Below, piece by piece: positions 16,007-26,077 of a stretch of DNA of 64,000 bases (positions are counted from its first letter, which is position 1; every line of letters begins with the position of its first letter). A program made the translations under genes and the position numbers. A model generated the notes under the pieces. That model had not been told where the DNA came from. It saw nothing but the letters and a program-made list of their open reading frames with translations, and did no database searches. The DNA is from Streptomyces sp. AP-93 (GTDB taxonomy: Bacteria; Actinomycetota; Actinomycetes; Streptomycetales; Streptomycetaceae), in the NCBI RefSeq assembly GCF_022808175.1, contig NZ_JALGBX010000012.1, forward strand, positions 1 to 64,000, in the 5' to 3' direction.

Positions 16007-16210
16007 ATGAGCGAGCCGGTGAAGGGCCCCGCCAGTTACTTCCCCTCCATCGAGAAGAAGTACGGCCGTCCGGTCGCGGAGTGGCAGGAGCTCATCCGCG
16101 CCTCGCCGCTGACCAAGCACATGGAACTCGTCGCCTGGCTCAAGAGCGAGCACGGGATCGGGCACGGGCACGCCAACGCGCTCGTGAAGCACACGCTCGA
16201 CGGGCGGTAG
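16007..16210 (+). CDS. DUF4287 family small protein
   Basis: This 67-residue protein matches the DUF4287 pattern: SYFPSIEKKYGRPVAEWQELI, then an EHGIGHGHANALV segment. The family is widespread, cytosolic and of unknown function. I chose ATG at 16007, preceded by AGGAAGAGGA; the frame extends to 15989. Confidence 0.8.
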   Translation: MSEPVKGPASYFPSIEKKYGRPVAEWQELIRASPLTKHMELVAWLKSEHGIGHGHANALVKHTLDGR

Positions 16211-16314
16211 GGGGAGCCGCCCGGAGGAGTGGGCGAGGGCTTGTGGACGCACGCGTATGCGGCTGAGCTTCTCGGCGATGTTCCGTCTCATGCCGGGGGA
16301 GTTGACTGGTCCCC

Positions 16315-17157
16315 ATGACGAAGACAACGCAGCAGACGCAGAACGACACCGACCTCCGCACGCTGGTCATCGGCGGCACGGGCAAGACGGGCCGGCGCGT
16401 GGCGGAGAAGCTCACCGCCCTGGGCCGTCCGGTCCGCATCGGGTCGCGCTCCGGTGAGCCGGCCTTCGACTGGAACGAGCCCGAGGGCTGGGGACCGGCC
16501 CTTGAGGGCGTGGACCGCGCGTACGTCACGTACTACCCCGACCTCGGCTTCCCCGGCGCCGCCGAGCAGGTCGGAGCCTTCGCCCGGGTGGCGGTGGCCG
16601 CCGGGGTGCGCCGACTGGTGCTGCTCTCGGGGCGCGGCGAAGAGGCGGCGCAGCGGAGCGAGGAGGCGCTGAAGGAGTCCGGTGCCGACTGGACCGTGGT
16701 GCGCGCGGCCTGGTTCAACCAGAACTTCGACGAGAGCTTCTTCCTGGAGCCGGTGCTCGCCGGCGAGATCGCCCTGCCGACGGGCGACTCCGTCGAGCCG
16801 TTCGTCGACGTCGATGACATCGCCGACGTGGTGGTGGCCGCGCTGACCGACGATCGGCACATCGGCCGGACGTACGAGCTCTCCGGCCCGCGGCTGCTCA
16901 GCTTCTCCGAGATCGCGGCCGAGCTGTCGAAGGCGACCGGGCGCGAGATCTCGTACGTCCCGGTCTCGGCCGAGGCCTACCGGGAGGTGCTGCGGGAGAA
17001 CGGGCTGCCGGAGGAGTTCGTGGACCTGTTCACCCTGATCACGGACGGGCGCAACGCGCACCTGGTGGACGGGGTCGAGGAAGTGCTGGGCCGGGGGCCG
17101 CGGGACTTCGCGGACTTCGCGCGGGAGGCGGCGGCCCGTGGAGTCTGGGACGTGTAG
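16315..17157 (+). CDS. NAD(P)-binding, NmrA-like oxidoreductase
   Basis: The 280-residue protein has a Rossmann motif GGTGKTGRR near residue 20 and the overall order of NmrA/NAD(P)H-azoreductase-like atypical short-chain dehydrogenases. Features are FARVAVAAGVRRLVLLSGRG, then WTVVRAAWFNQNFDE, then VDVDDIADV. It could be an NADPH-sensing regulator or a quinone reductase. It is followed by an AraC-type gene; this oxidoreductase/AraC pairing is common in Streptomyces, suggesting that the regulator controls it. Confidence 0.78.
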   Translation: MTKTTQQTQNDTDLRTLVIGGTGKTGRRVAEKLTALGRPVRIGSRSGEPAFDWNEPEGWGPALEGVDRAYVTYYPDLGFPGAAEQVGAFARVAVAAGVRRLVLLSGRGEEAAQRSEEALKESGADWTVVRAAWFNQNFDESFFLEPVLAGEIALPTGDSVEPFVDVDDIADVVVAALTDDRHIGRTYELSGPRLLSFSEIAAELSKATGREISYVPVSAEAYREVLRENGLPEEFVDLFTLITDGRNAHLVDGVEEVLGRGPRDFADFAREAAARGVWDV

Positions 17158-17256
17158 GCGATGGGCCGTTCGAGAGTGGGCGGTTGGGGAGTGGCCGAGT
17201 GGGGAGTCGGCGGGCGGGGAGTGGGCGGGCGGGGACCGGGTGGGGAGAATGGGCCG

Positions 17257-18189
17257 ATGGACACGCTGACGGCTCTGCTCGAAGGCCCCAAAGCCAAATC
17301 CGCCTTCCTCATCAAGTGCGCGTTCGACCCGCCCTGGTCGGTCCGGATCGAGGACCGGGCCCCGCTGTCGGTGATGACGATGGTGCACGGATCGGCGTGG
17401 CTGCTGCCGGACGGGGGCGAGCCGGTGCTCGTCGCGCCGGGTGAGGCGGTCCTGGTGCGGGGACCGGGTCCGTACACCCTCGCCGACGCCCAGGACACGC
17501 CCCCGCAGATCAGAGTGGGTCCGGACCAGCGGTGCAGCAGGGTGGACGGCGGGGAGGACGTGTCCGACTCCATGGCCCTGGGAGTACGGACGTGGGGCGC
17601 GGCGGAAGGCTCGGCGGTGCTGCTGAGCGGCACCTACCAGGACCCGGGCGAGATCGGCAGCCGCCTGCTCACCGCGCTTCCGCCGGTGCTGGTCGGCCCG
17701 GTGGACCCGACGCTGGTCGGGCTGCTGGGCGTCGAGATCTCCCGTACGGAGCCGGCCCAGGAGCTCGTTCTGAACCGGCTGCTGGACCTGCTGCTGATCG
17801 GCGTCGTACGCGGCTGGCTCGCGGAGCGGGGCGGCGCCGAGAACGACCCGGTCACCGGTCCGGCGCTGCGGCTGCTGCACGAGAACCCCGCGTACGGCTG
17901 GACCGTGGAGTCGCTGGCCCGCAAAGTCGGCGTCTCGCGGGCCGCGTTGGCCCGCCGCTTCACCGAGCTGGTCGGCGAACCCCCGATGTCGTATCTGACG
18001 GGCTGGCGGCTGGCCCTGGCGGCTGACCTGCTGCGCGACCCGTCCACGACGCTCGCCGCGGCCGCCCACCGGGTCGGCTACAGCTCGGCGTTCGCGCTCT
18101 CGACCGCCTTCAAGCGGGTACGGGGGGTCAGCCCGCGGGAGTACCGGGCGGGGGCGGGGGCGGGGGCGGGGGCGGCGGCCGCGGGGTAG
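17257..18189 (+). CDS. AraC family regulator with cupin sensor domain
   Basis: The 310-residue protein has an N-terminal cupin (about 1-170), with VHGSAWLLPDGGEPVLVAPGEAVLV as its core. A C-terminal AraC DNA-binding domain (about 200-300) has WTVESLARKVGVSRAALARRF and the second helix-turn-helix up to VRGVSPREYR. I chose ATG at 17257 because the frame upstream (17161-17256) is only a G-rich repeat encoding Gly/Val/Trp. The Ala/Gly tail is encoded by a GGGGCG microrepeat. The ligand is unknown; it probably regulates the preceding oxidoreductase gene. Confidence 0.82.
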   Translation: MDTLTALLEGPKAKSAFLIKCAFDPPWSVRIEDRAPLSVMTMVHGSAWLLPDGGEPVLVAPGEAVLVRGPGPYTLADAQDTPPQIRVGPDQRCSRVDGGEDVSDSMALGVRTWGAAEGSAVLLSGTYQDPGEIGSRLLTALPPVLVGPVDPTLVGLLGVEISRTEPAQELVLNRLLDLLLIGVVRGWLAERGGAENDPVTGPALRLLHENPAYGWTVESLARKVGVSRAALARRFTELVGEPPMSYLTGWRLALAADLLRDPSTTLAAAAHRVGYSSAFALSTAFKRVRGVSPREYRAGAGAGAGAAAAG

Positions 18190-18209
18190 GGGGCAGAGGG
18201 GGCAGGAGG

Positions 18210-18707
18210 TCAGGGGGCCCGGAGGTCCAGGACGCCCACCGTTTCGCCGTCGCTCTGTTCGCCCGTCGGGCGGAAGCCGAGGGAGAGGTAGAAGGGTTCG
18301 GGGGTGCCGGGGCCCGGGTGCCAGGTGACGTAGGCGTGGGAGGCGCCCCGGCGGCGGAGTTCGGCGATGACCGCCGTGACCGCGAAGCGGCCGTAGCCCT
18401 TGGACTGGTGGGCGGCCGATATGTTCAGGCGCCAGAGGCCGGAGCGGATGTCGTGGGGGTCCTCGGCCGGGTTCCAGGCGATGTCGAGGAAGGCCATCAC
18501 GAAGCCGACGACCTCGTCGCCGTCGACGATCGCCCGGGGCCAGGCCGTCTCCCCGTGGGCGTCGGCCTCCGCCAGTGACTTCGCGACCGGGGAGACGAGG
18601 TGCTCCTGGTCGGGGCGGACCGACAGTGCGCTGACGGTGGCGAAGTTGTCGGGGGTGACCGGGGCGAGGCGGAGGGACGTGCGGAGGGACTTGACGGGTG
18701 TGCTCAT
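18210..18707 (-). CDS. GNAT acetyltransferase
   Basis: The 165-residue protein is a GNAT fold. The acetyl-CoA-binding loop is SAAHQSKGYGRFAV (about 97-110), preceded by GLWRLNI, and a late FYLSLGFRPTGE is typical. It resembles spermine/spermidine-type acetyltransferases. Substrate is not deducible. Start ATG at 18707. Confidence 0.82.
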   Translation of the reverse strand: MSTPVKSLRTSLRLAPVTPDNFATVSALSVRPDQEHLVSPVAKSLAEADAHGETAWPRAIVDGDEVVGFVMAFLDIAWNPAEDPHDIRSGLWRLNISAAHQSKGYGRFAVTAVIAELRRRGASHAYVTWHPGPGTPEPFYLSLGFRPTGEQSDGETVGVLDLRAP

Positions 18708-18837
18708 TCGCGCAGCCTACGTGTGCGTTACATGTGGGTTGGCGGGGGCTGGGTGCGGCACCGGAGGTTCACTGGCCCGATGGCGGGGGTGGTGGCACGA
18801 TCAACAGCCGTCGGGGGGCGGTGGGAGCCTCCCGCGT

Positions 18838-18872
18838 TTCGGATTTCGGGTTTCGGGTTTCGGGTTTCGGAC
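18838..18872. repeat. TTTCGGG heptamer microrepeat
   Basis: About five copies of TTTCGG(A/G) stand in tandem just upstream of the DUF1772 gene start. They look like a slipped-strand microrepeat in the 5' leader; I see no further function. Confidence 0.6.
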
Positions 18873-18889
18873 TTACGGGGGCACAGCTG

Positions 18890-19435
18890 ATGGGATCCAC
18901 CGGCACCAGACTCTCCACCGCACTGCTCGTGCTGTCGACCGTACTGGTCGGCCTGATGGCTGGGCTGTTCTTCGCCTTCGACGTCTCGGTGATGCCGGGA
19001 CTGGCGAAGACCGACGACCGTACGTACGTCACGGCGATGCAGAGCTTCAACGCCGTCATCGACGGCAACCCGCTCTTCGGGACGGTCTTCGTCGTCGCGC
19101 TGCTCGCCGCCTTCGCCGCGGCGTTCGTCGAGGCGAAGGCGGGGCGCCGTGCGGTCGCTCTGTGGGCCGCGGTGGCCGCGGCGGCGTACCTCGTCGTGCT
19201 CGTCGTCACCTTCGCGGTCAACATCCCGCTCAACAACGAGCTCGCCGACTTGGGTGACGCAGCGGAGCTGACCGACTTCTCGGCCGTCGAGAAGTTCAAG
19301 GGCACCTGGGAGACGGCGAACATCGTGCGCACCCTGCTCTGCGCGGCGGCGCTGACCGCCCTGGCGCGGGCGCTCGTACTGTACGGGCGGGCGACAGGGG
19401 CGGCGTCGGCGTCGGCGGCCGGGGCCGGCCGCTGA
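18890..19435 (+). CDS. DUF1772 membrane protein
   Basis: This 181-residue protein has four predicted membrane helices. The first contains LVGLMAGLFFAFDVSVMPGL, and the family features NPLFG (about 60) and VNIPLNNEL (about 107) are present. DUF1772 proteins are integral membrane proteins of unknown function (anthrone-oxygenase-like relatives exist). The start at 18890 lies after the TTTCGGG repeat. Its stop is 4 bases from the stop of a leftward paralogue. Confidence 0.82.
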   Translation: MGSTGTRLSTALLVLSTVLVGLMAGLFFAFDVSVMPGLAKTDDRTYVTAMQSFNAVIDGNPLFGTVFVVALLAAFAAAFVEAKAGRRAVALWAAVAAAAYLVVLVVTFAVNIPLNNELADLGDAAELTDFSAVEKFKGTWETANIVRTLLCAAALTALARALVLYGRATGAASASAAGAGR

Positions 19436-19439
19436 CGGG

Positions 19440-19931
19440 CTAGGCGGCGGTCGCCAGGAGGGCCCAGGACTGGCAGGCCAGGGCGGCCGTGCACAGGGCG
19501 GTGCGCCAGCGGTTGGCGGGTACCCACTTCGTCTCGAACGCCGCGCGCACGGCGGCCGGATCGGCGATCCGCTCGGCGGGGCCGGCCGCCTCCAGGGCGT
19601 TGTTGAGCGGGATGTTCACCCGGCCGGTGACCGCGACGGCGAGCACGTAGAGGACGAGGGCGCCCGCCAGCGCGGGGAGCGGCGCGTGCTCGCCGGCGGG
19701 CAGGTGGAGGGCCAGGGCGAGGCCGGTGAAGAGGAGCGCGCCCAGGAAGGCCAGCATGAACCAGCCATTGATGATGGAGGTGTTCACGCGCTGCATGACG
19801 GAGATGAGGGTCCGGTCGTCGGAGCGTTTGAGGGCCGGCATCACCGAGACGTCGAAGGCGAAGAAGAGGCCGGCCATCAGGCCCGTGGTGAGCGTCGCGG
19901 CAACGAGGGCGGCGAGCCGTGCGATGTCCAT
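19440..19931 (-). CDS. DUF1772 membrane protein, inverted paralogue
   Basis: This 163-residue protein shares TGLMAGLFFAFDVSVMPAL, NGWFMLAFLG and VNIPLNNALE with the gene it converges on. It has about four membrane helices and the same overall length. The two are therefore diverged paralogues in inverted, tail-to-tail orientation. The function is unknown. Confidence 0.82.
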   Translation of the reverse strand: MDIARLAALVAATLTTGLMAGLFFAFDVSVMPALKRSDDRTLISVMQRVNTSIINGWFMLAFLGALLFTGLALALHLPAGEHAPLPALAGALVLYVLAVAVTGRVNIPLNNALEAAGPAERIADPAAVRAAFETKWVPANRWRTALCTAALACQSWALLATAA

Positions 19932-20004
19932 ACGGCCTGTCTATGTCCTTCCTCCTGGTTCTGTCCATGGTGGAGTGGGAGCCGAGTGGTCCACGGTGGA
20001 GTAG

Positions 20005-21537
<1,533 letters not shown>

Positions 21538-21590
21538 TGCGCTGACGCGCTGATGGGTTGACGCGCTGATGCGCTGATGCGCTGATGGGT
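21538..21590. repeat. GCGCTGAT octamer repeat
   Basis: Downstream of gdhA there are about six tandem copies of GCGCTGAT/GGGTTGAC variants. No coding function is apparent. Confidence 0.65.
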
Positions 21591-21684
21591 TGAGGTAGGG
21601 GGCTGGGTGCGGGTCGGGGTGCCGCTGCGCGGGGGTGTCCCCTACCCGCCCTTCCTCCGTTCCCCGGGCTGCGCCCGGACCGCT

Positions 21685-21711
21685 GGGAGCCCGGGCTGCG
21701 CCCGGGCTCCC
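21685..21711 (+). terminator. Perfect 11-bp hairpin downstream of gdhA
   Basis: GGGAGCCCGGG (21685-21695) pairs with CCCGGGCTCCC (21701-21711) around CTGCG. Further GC-rich hairpins flank it (CCCGGGCTGCGCCCGG at 21663 and CGGGGCTCCGCCCCG at 21711). The remaining gap to 21918 is G-rich with GGTGGGGTTGGGGTGGGC repeats and no gene. Confidence 0.7.
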
Positions 21712-21918
21712 GGGGCTCCGCCCCGGACCCTGCGCCTCAAACGCCGGCGGGGCTGGGGTGGGCAGGCGCTGGTGGGGCAATGGTGGGCAAGCGCCGGTGG
21801 GGTTGGGGTGGGCGGACCTTTGTGGGTTGGGGTGGGGAGACCTTGGTGGGGCTGGGGTGGGTGGGGGTGGTCGTAGGGTGGGGCGGTTGATGGGTGATCG
21901 GACTCCGTGGGGGGACCA

Positions 21919-23262
21919 GTGCTGACCGCGCTTACCGGGGTGTACGGAGACAGGCCCGATGCCCTGCGGGTGGCCGGGCGGGATGCCTCCTATGAGGAGC
22001 TGCTCGGTGCGGCGCGTGCCGTGGCTGCCGATGTCGCCGGGGCGCCCGCCTTCGCGGTGACCGCGACGGCCTCGCTGGAGACCGTTGCCGCCGTCGTCGG
22101 CGGGCTGCTGGCCGGGGTGCCCTTCGTACCGCTGCCGCCCGACGCGGGGCCCGCCGAGCGGGAGCACATCCTGCGGGACTCCGGCGCGGTGCTCGTCGAC
22201 GTGGACTTCGAACGGCGTGGAGACGGGGGCGCGGGTGCGGGGGTGGTGGCGGGCCCCGGGCGGCCGGCGCTGATTCTTTACACCTCCGGGACCACCGGGC
22301 CGCCCAAGGGCGTCGTCCTCACCGCCGAGGCCGTGGCCGCCGATCTCGACGCCCTCGCCGAAGCCTGGCAGTGGAGCGCCGAGGACACCCTCGTGCACGG
22401 GCTGCCGCTGTTCCATGTGCACGGGCTCGTTCTCGGGGTGCTCGGAGCGCTGCGGACCGGCAGCCGTCTCGTGCACACCGGGCGGCCCACCCCCGAGGCC
22501 TACGCGGAGGCCGGGGGCAGCCTGTACTTCGGGGTGCCGACCGTGTGGTCCCGTATCGCCGGGGCGCCGGCGGCCGCCGCCGCGCTGGGCGGGGCCCGGC
22601 TGCTCGTCTCCGGCAGTGCCGCGCTGCCCGCGCCGGTCTTCCGGGACCTGGAGCGACTGACCGGGCTGCGGCCCGTGGAGCGGTACGGGATGACCGAGAC
22701 GCTGATCACCGTCAGCGGGCGCGCGGGCGGGGCGGTGCGGCCCGGAACGGTCGGTACTCCGATCCGGGGCGTCCGTACGCGGATCGTGGCCGAGGCGGGC
22801 GCCGAGATCGGCGAGCTGCAGGTGAGCGGGCCGACGCTGTTCTCCGGGTACCTGGGCCGGCCCGAGGCGACGGCGGCCGCCTATACCGAGGACGGGTGGT
22901 TCCGTACGGGCGACATCGCGGCCGTCGACGAGGCCGACGGAGTCCACCGGATCGTCGGCCGGGCCTCCATCGACATGATCAAGTCGGGCGGGTACCGGAT
23001 CGGCGCCGGCGAGATCGAGAACGCTCTGCTGGATCACCCCAAGGTGAGCGAGGCGGCGGTGGTGGGGCTGCCGGACGCGGATCTCGGGCAGCGGATCGTG
23101 GCCTTCGTGGTCGCCGAGGGCGTCACGGGTCCGGAACTGACGGACTTCGTCGCCGCGCACCTGTCGGTGCACAAGCGGCCGCGCGAGGTGCGGTTCGTGG
23201 CGGCGATTCCGCGCAACGCGATGGGCAAGCCGCAGAAGAAGCTGCTGCTGGGCGACGCCTGA
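21919..23262 (+). CDS. matB: Malonyl-CoA synthetase-like acyl-CoA ligase (MatB type)
   Basis: The 447-residue length is short for an acyl-CoA synthetase but right for MatB. The AMP-binding P-loop LYTSGTTGPPKGVVLT is near 115, followed by DTLVHGLPLFHVHGLVLG, RYGMTETL, the hinge GWFRTGDIA, and a C-terminal MGKPQKKLLL with the catalytic Lys. These match the Streptomyces malonyl/methylmalonyl-CoA synthetase closely. It makes malonyl-CoA from malonate, ATP and CoA and could feed the polyketide synthase further along the replicon. The GTG start at 21919 follows GGGGGGA. Confidence 0.83.
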   Translation: MLTALTGVYGDRPDALRVAGRDASYEELLGAARAVAADVAGAPAFAVTATASLETVAAVVGGLLAGVPFVPLPPDAGPAEREHILRDSGAVLVDVDFERRGDGGAGAGVVAGPGRPALILYTSGTTGPPKGVVLTAEAVAADLDALAEAWQWSAEDTLVHGLPLFHVHGLVLGVLGALRTGSRLVHTGRPTPEAYAEAGGSLYFGVPTVWSRIAGAPAAAAALGGARLLVSGSAALPAPVFRDLERLTGLRPVERYGMTETLITVSGRAGGAVRPGTVGTPIRGVRTRIVAEAGAEIGELQVSGPTLFSGYLGRPEATAAAYTEDGWFRTGDIAAVDEADGVHRIVGRASIDMIKSGGYRIGAGEIENALLDHPKVSEAAVVGLPDADLGQRIVAFVVAEGVTGPELTDFVAAHLSVHKRPREVRFVAAIPRNAMGKPQKKLLLGDA

Positions 23263-23348
23263 CAGTATGTGTCTCGGCGCGGGCGGAGCGTAGGGGGCGC
23301 CCGGAAAAGGGCAGCGGGCCTTTCGGGCGGGGCCGGTAGCTTGCTCGC

Positions 23349-24242
23349 ATGGACAAGACGTCTGATCAGGTCAGGACCGACCGGCGGGCGCTGATAGCCG
23401 CCGGAGTGACCGTCGTGCTGTGGGCCTCCGCGTTCGTTTCCATCCGCTCGGCGGCGGCGCACTTCGGGCCCGGAGCGCTGGCGTTCGGACGCTTGCTGAC
23501 AGCCTCGGCCGCGCTCGGGCTGGTATTGGTCCTCAAACGGGTGCCACCGCCGCCGAAGCAGGCGTGGCCCGGGATCCTGGTCTCCGGGGTGCTCTGGTTC
23601 GGTCTCTACATGGTGACGCTGAACTGGGGCGAGCAGCTCGTGGACGCCGGCACCGCGGCCATGATCGTCAACATCGGCCCGATCGTGATCGCTCTGCTCA
23701 GCGGCTGGCTGTTGAAGGAGGGTTTCCCGCCCATGCTGTTGGCGGGCATGGCGGTCTCCTTCGCCGGAGCGGTGCTGGTCGGACTGTCCACCTCGAACGG
23801 TGGGACCGCCTCGCTGGGAGGGGTCCTCCTCTGCCTGGTCGCCGCGCTCACGTACGGAGCCGGGGTGGTCGCGCAGAAGCCGGCGCTGGCGTACGCGAGC
23901 CCGATCCAGGTGACCACGTACGGCTGCTTCGTCGGTACGGCCGTCACCCTGCCGTTCGTCGGGCAGCTCGTCGACCAGCTTCCCGGGGCCCCGCTCGACG
24001 CCGTCCTCAACATGCTTTACCTGGGGCTCTTCCCGACCGCGCTCGCCTTCACCACCTGGACGTACGCGCTGTCGCGGACCACCGCGGGGAAGATGGGCGC
24101 GACCACCTACGCGGTGCCCGCCGTCGTGGTGCTCATCGCCTGGATCGCCCTCGATGAGATCCCGGCCGCGCTGACCCTGCTCGGCGGTGCGGTCTGCCTC
24201 GCAGGCGTCGCCGTCTCCCGGCGGCGACGGGGCCCGGCCTAG
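23349..24242 (+). CDS. EamA/DMT family transporter
   Basis: The 297-residue protein has about ten membrane helices in two EamA repeats (about 10-140 and 155-290). Visible features are VVLWASAFVSIRSAAAHFGPGALAFGR, WFGLYMVTLNWGEQLVDAGTAAMI and GLFPTALAFTTWTYALSRT. These drug/metabolite transporters export amino acids, metabolites or toxic compounds; the cargo cannot be told. It overlaps the convergent acetyltransferase gene by 4 bases at the stop codons. Confidence 0.85.
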   Translation: MDKTSDQVRTDRRALIAAGVTVVLWASAFVSIRSAAAHFGPGALAFGRLLTASAALGLVLVLKRVPPPPKQAWPGILVSGVLWFGLYMVTLNWGEQLVDAGTAAMIVNIGPIVIALLSGWLLKEGFPPMLLAGMAVSFAGAVLVGLSTSNGGTASLGGVLLCLVAALTYGAGVVAQKPALAYASPIQVTTYGCFVGTAVTLPFVGQLVDQLPGAPLDAVLNMLYLGLFPTALAFTTWTYALSRTTAGKMGATTYAVPAVVVLIAWIALDEIPAALTLLGGAVCLAGVAVSRRRRGPA

Positions 24243-24760
24243 GGCCTGTCCACGTAGCCGAGGGTTCGGTTCATGGCGATGGCCGCGGTGTTCGCGGGGT
24301 GGTGCATCGTGCGGATGACGGGGGCTCCGCGGTGGTCGGCGAAGGCGATGCCGAGGGTCTTCATGGCGAGGGAGATGCCGCGGCCCCGGTAGGAGGCGCG
24401 GACGCCGGTCATCTCGTTGAAGGCGAAGCCGTCGGCGAGATGGAGGGAGGTCGCCGCCATGCCGATCCACGTGCCGTCCTCGTCCCGGGCGACGATGATG
24501 CCGGCCGGGTCGTAGGAGGGCGTTGCGAAGCGTAGGCGTGTGTAGGCGTCGTAGGAGTGGAAGGCGCCTCGCTCGGGGATATCGGCCGAGCATTCCTTGT
24601 TCAGGTCGTAGAGCCTGCGGCGCTCGTCCTCTGCGTCGCCGAGTCGGGCGAGGGTCGTGAAGCTGAAGCCCGCCGCGCGGCACCGGTCGACGTACCGCGT
24701 GAACCGGGCGGAGTCGAAGGTGCGGACCGTGAGTTCGAGGCGGACCCAGTCGACGCTCAC
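24239..24760 (-). CDS. GNAT acetyltransferase (coupled to the upstream fusion gene)
   Basis: The 173-residue protein contains a GNAT domain (about 75-165) with TGVRASYRGRGISLAMKTLGI as the acetyl-CoA loop and NTAAIAMNRTLGYV near the end. It matches the second half of double-GNAT acetyltransferases. The GTG start overlaps the upstream stop (GTGA). Because the upstream gene ends in another GNAT domain, the pair together looks like a split two-domain acetyltransferase. Confidence 0.78.
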   Translation of the reverse strand: MSVDWVRLELTVRTFDSARFTRYVDRCRAAGFSFTTLARLGDAEDERRRLYDLNKECSADIPERGAFHSYDAYTRLRFATPSYDPAGIIVARDEDGTWIGMAATSLHLADGFAFNEMTGVRASYRGRGISLAMKTLGIAFADHRGAPVIRTMHHPANTAAIAMNRTLGYVDRP

Positions 24761-25938
24761 GTGAGGCGCAGGTCTATGAAGGGCACGGTGTCGCCGGGGA
24801 GGACGTAGCGGTCGACTTCGGTGAAGCCGGCTCGTCGCGCGAAGGTGAGGCCCTCCGGGTTGGAGGCGAGGACCACGGTCTCGATCACCTCGGCGCCCAG
24901 GGCCCGTGCCTGGGCGAGGGCGTATGCGTACAGGTCCCGGCCGAAACCCCGTCCCCGGTGGGTGGGAAGGACGCGCGCGATCACGGTGGCGGTCGTGGAG
25001 CCGGCGGTGGGGGGTCGGACCGTCGTGCATCCGACGAGGGTGTCGCCGAGGTGGGCGATGTGCAGGACGTGGCGCGCGGAGCGTTCCCGTATCTCTTCGA
25101 GGGAGAGGACGGCCGTCGGGATGACCGTGTTGTGGACGTGCTGCCAGTCGTGCAGGGCCGCTTCGGAGGCGGCGTGCACCGGGTGGATGCGGAGGGCGGA
25201 AGCCGGCGGCGGGGTGTCCTGGGCGGCGGCGTCGAGGAGGACGCGGGCCAGGGCGGAGGGGGCGGAGAACATCGGCCAGTGGCCCGTGTCCAGGGTGACC
25301 AGCTGCCAGTCCGGGCCGGTGGACAGGAGCTCCGCCACGTCGGGGTGGGGTTCGGCGCCGTCCAGCAGGCATTTGACGTAGGTCGCGGGGAGCTCGGCGA
25401 GCGGGTGGGTCAGTACGGCCGGCTCGGTGAGCGTGGCGCCCGGGTGCGGGGTCGCGTCCGCGAGGAGCCTGGCGATCTGTTCGGAGGTGAGGCCCTGGCC
25501 CTCGTAGTCGGCGGCCTGCTGGGGTGGCCAGAAGCCGTTGTTCGCCGCGATGGAGGACTCCACGGCCGAGCGGCCCTCGGGCCAGGCGGAGACGAAGGAG
25601 CCGTTGTGGGTGGGGACGTTGGCGTCGACGAAGACCACCCGGTTCAGGCGGGCGCCGATCCGCTCGGCGGCCTGGCCGACCGGGATGCCGGCGTAACTGT
25701 GGCCCACCAGGACCACATCGCGCAGACCGAGCCCGTCGATGGCGTCGACTATGTCCGTGACGTGCGTCTGCTGGCCGGCCGCGACGCCCTGCTTGTCCGC
25801 GAGGCCGGACAGGGTCAACGCGTGGACCTCGTGGTCGCCGCCGCCCGTGGTGCGCAGTGCGGTGCGCAGTTCGGCGGCCACCTCGTCCCATGCCGACGCT
25901 CCCAGCCAGGTGCCTGCCACCAGTACGAATTCAGTCAT
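24757..25938 (-). CDS. Alpha/beta hydrolase-GNAT acetyltransferase fusion protein
   Basis: The 393-residue protein is a fusion. Residues 1-240 are an alpha/beta hydrolase related to plant-esterase-like proteins (VLVAGTWLGASAWDE, nucleophile VGHSYAG at about 78, TGHWPMFSAP with the catalytic His). Residues about 245-393 are a GNAT acetyltransferase (ARVLPTHRGRGFGRDLYAYALAQA, then NPEGLTFARRAGFTEV). Both catalytic modules look intact. The next gene is another GNAT domain, overlapping by 4 bases. I infer that the hydrolase was fused to the first half of a tandem acetyltransferase; substrates are unknown. Confidence 0.8.
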   Translation of the reverse strand: MTEFVLVAGTWLGASAWDEVAAELRTALRTTGGGDHEVHALTLSGLADKQGVAAGQQTHVTDIVDAIDGLGLRDVVLVGHSYAGIPVGQAAERIGARLNRVVFVDANVPTHNGSFVSAWPEGRSAVESSIAANNGFWPPQQAADYEGQGLTSEQIARLLADATPHPGATLTEPAVLTHPLAELPATYVKCLLDGAEPHPDVAELLSTGPDWQLVTLDTGHWPMFSAPSALARVLLDAAAQDTPPPASALRIHPVHAASEAALHDWQHVHNTVIPTAVLSLEEIRERSARHVLHIAHLGDTLVGCTTVRPPTAGSTTATVIARVLPTHRGRGFGRDLYAYALAQARALGAEVIETVVLASNPEGLTFARRAGFTEVDRYVLPGDTVPFIDLRLT

Positions 25939-25947
25939 GAACGTACG

Positions 25948-26077
25948 TTAATCGAACCGGATGTCGGCGGTGAGGGGCAGGTGATCGCTGGGGGTGGCGG
26001 GGAGCGTACGGACGTGGTTCACGCTGCCCGAGCGGGCCAGGATCTGGTCGATCCGGGCCAGGGGGTACGGGCGCGGG
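25948..26077 (-). pseudogene. C-terminal fragment of an endonuclease/exonuclease/phosphatase family gene
   Basis: Reading the minus strand into the stop at 25948 gives YPLARIDQILARSGSV, then SDHLPLTADIRFD. SDH-L-P near the C-terminus is the signature end of EEP-fold phosphohydrolases, with the catalytic Asp-His. The rest of the gene is missing: the frame runs into the stop region of the DHFR-like gene at 26078. It is therefore a remnant left by deletion or insertion of the neighbouring gene. Confidence 0.65.

Noticed and set aside
18838-18872. TTTCGGG repeats as telomeric repeats
   Set aside because: Bacterial linear replicons do not use short G-rich telomerase-type repeats; this is a local microrepeat in a gene leader.
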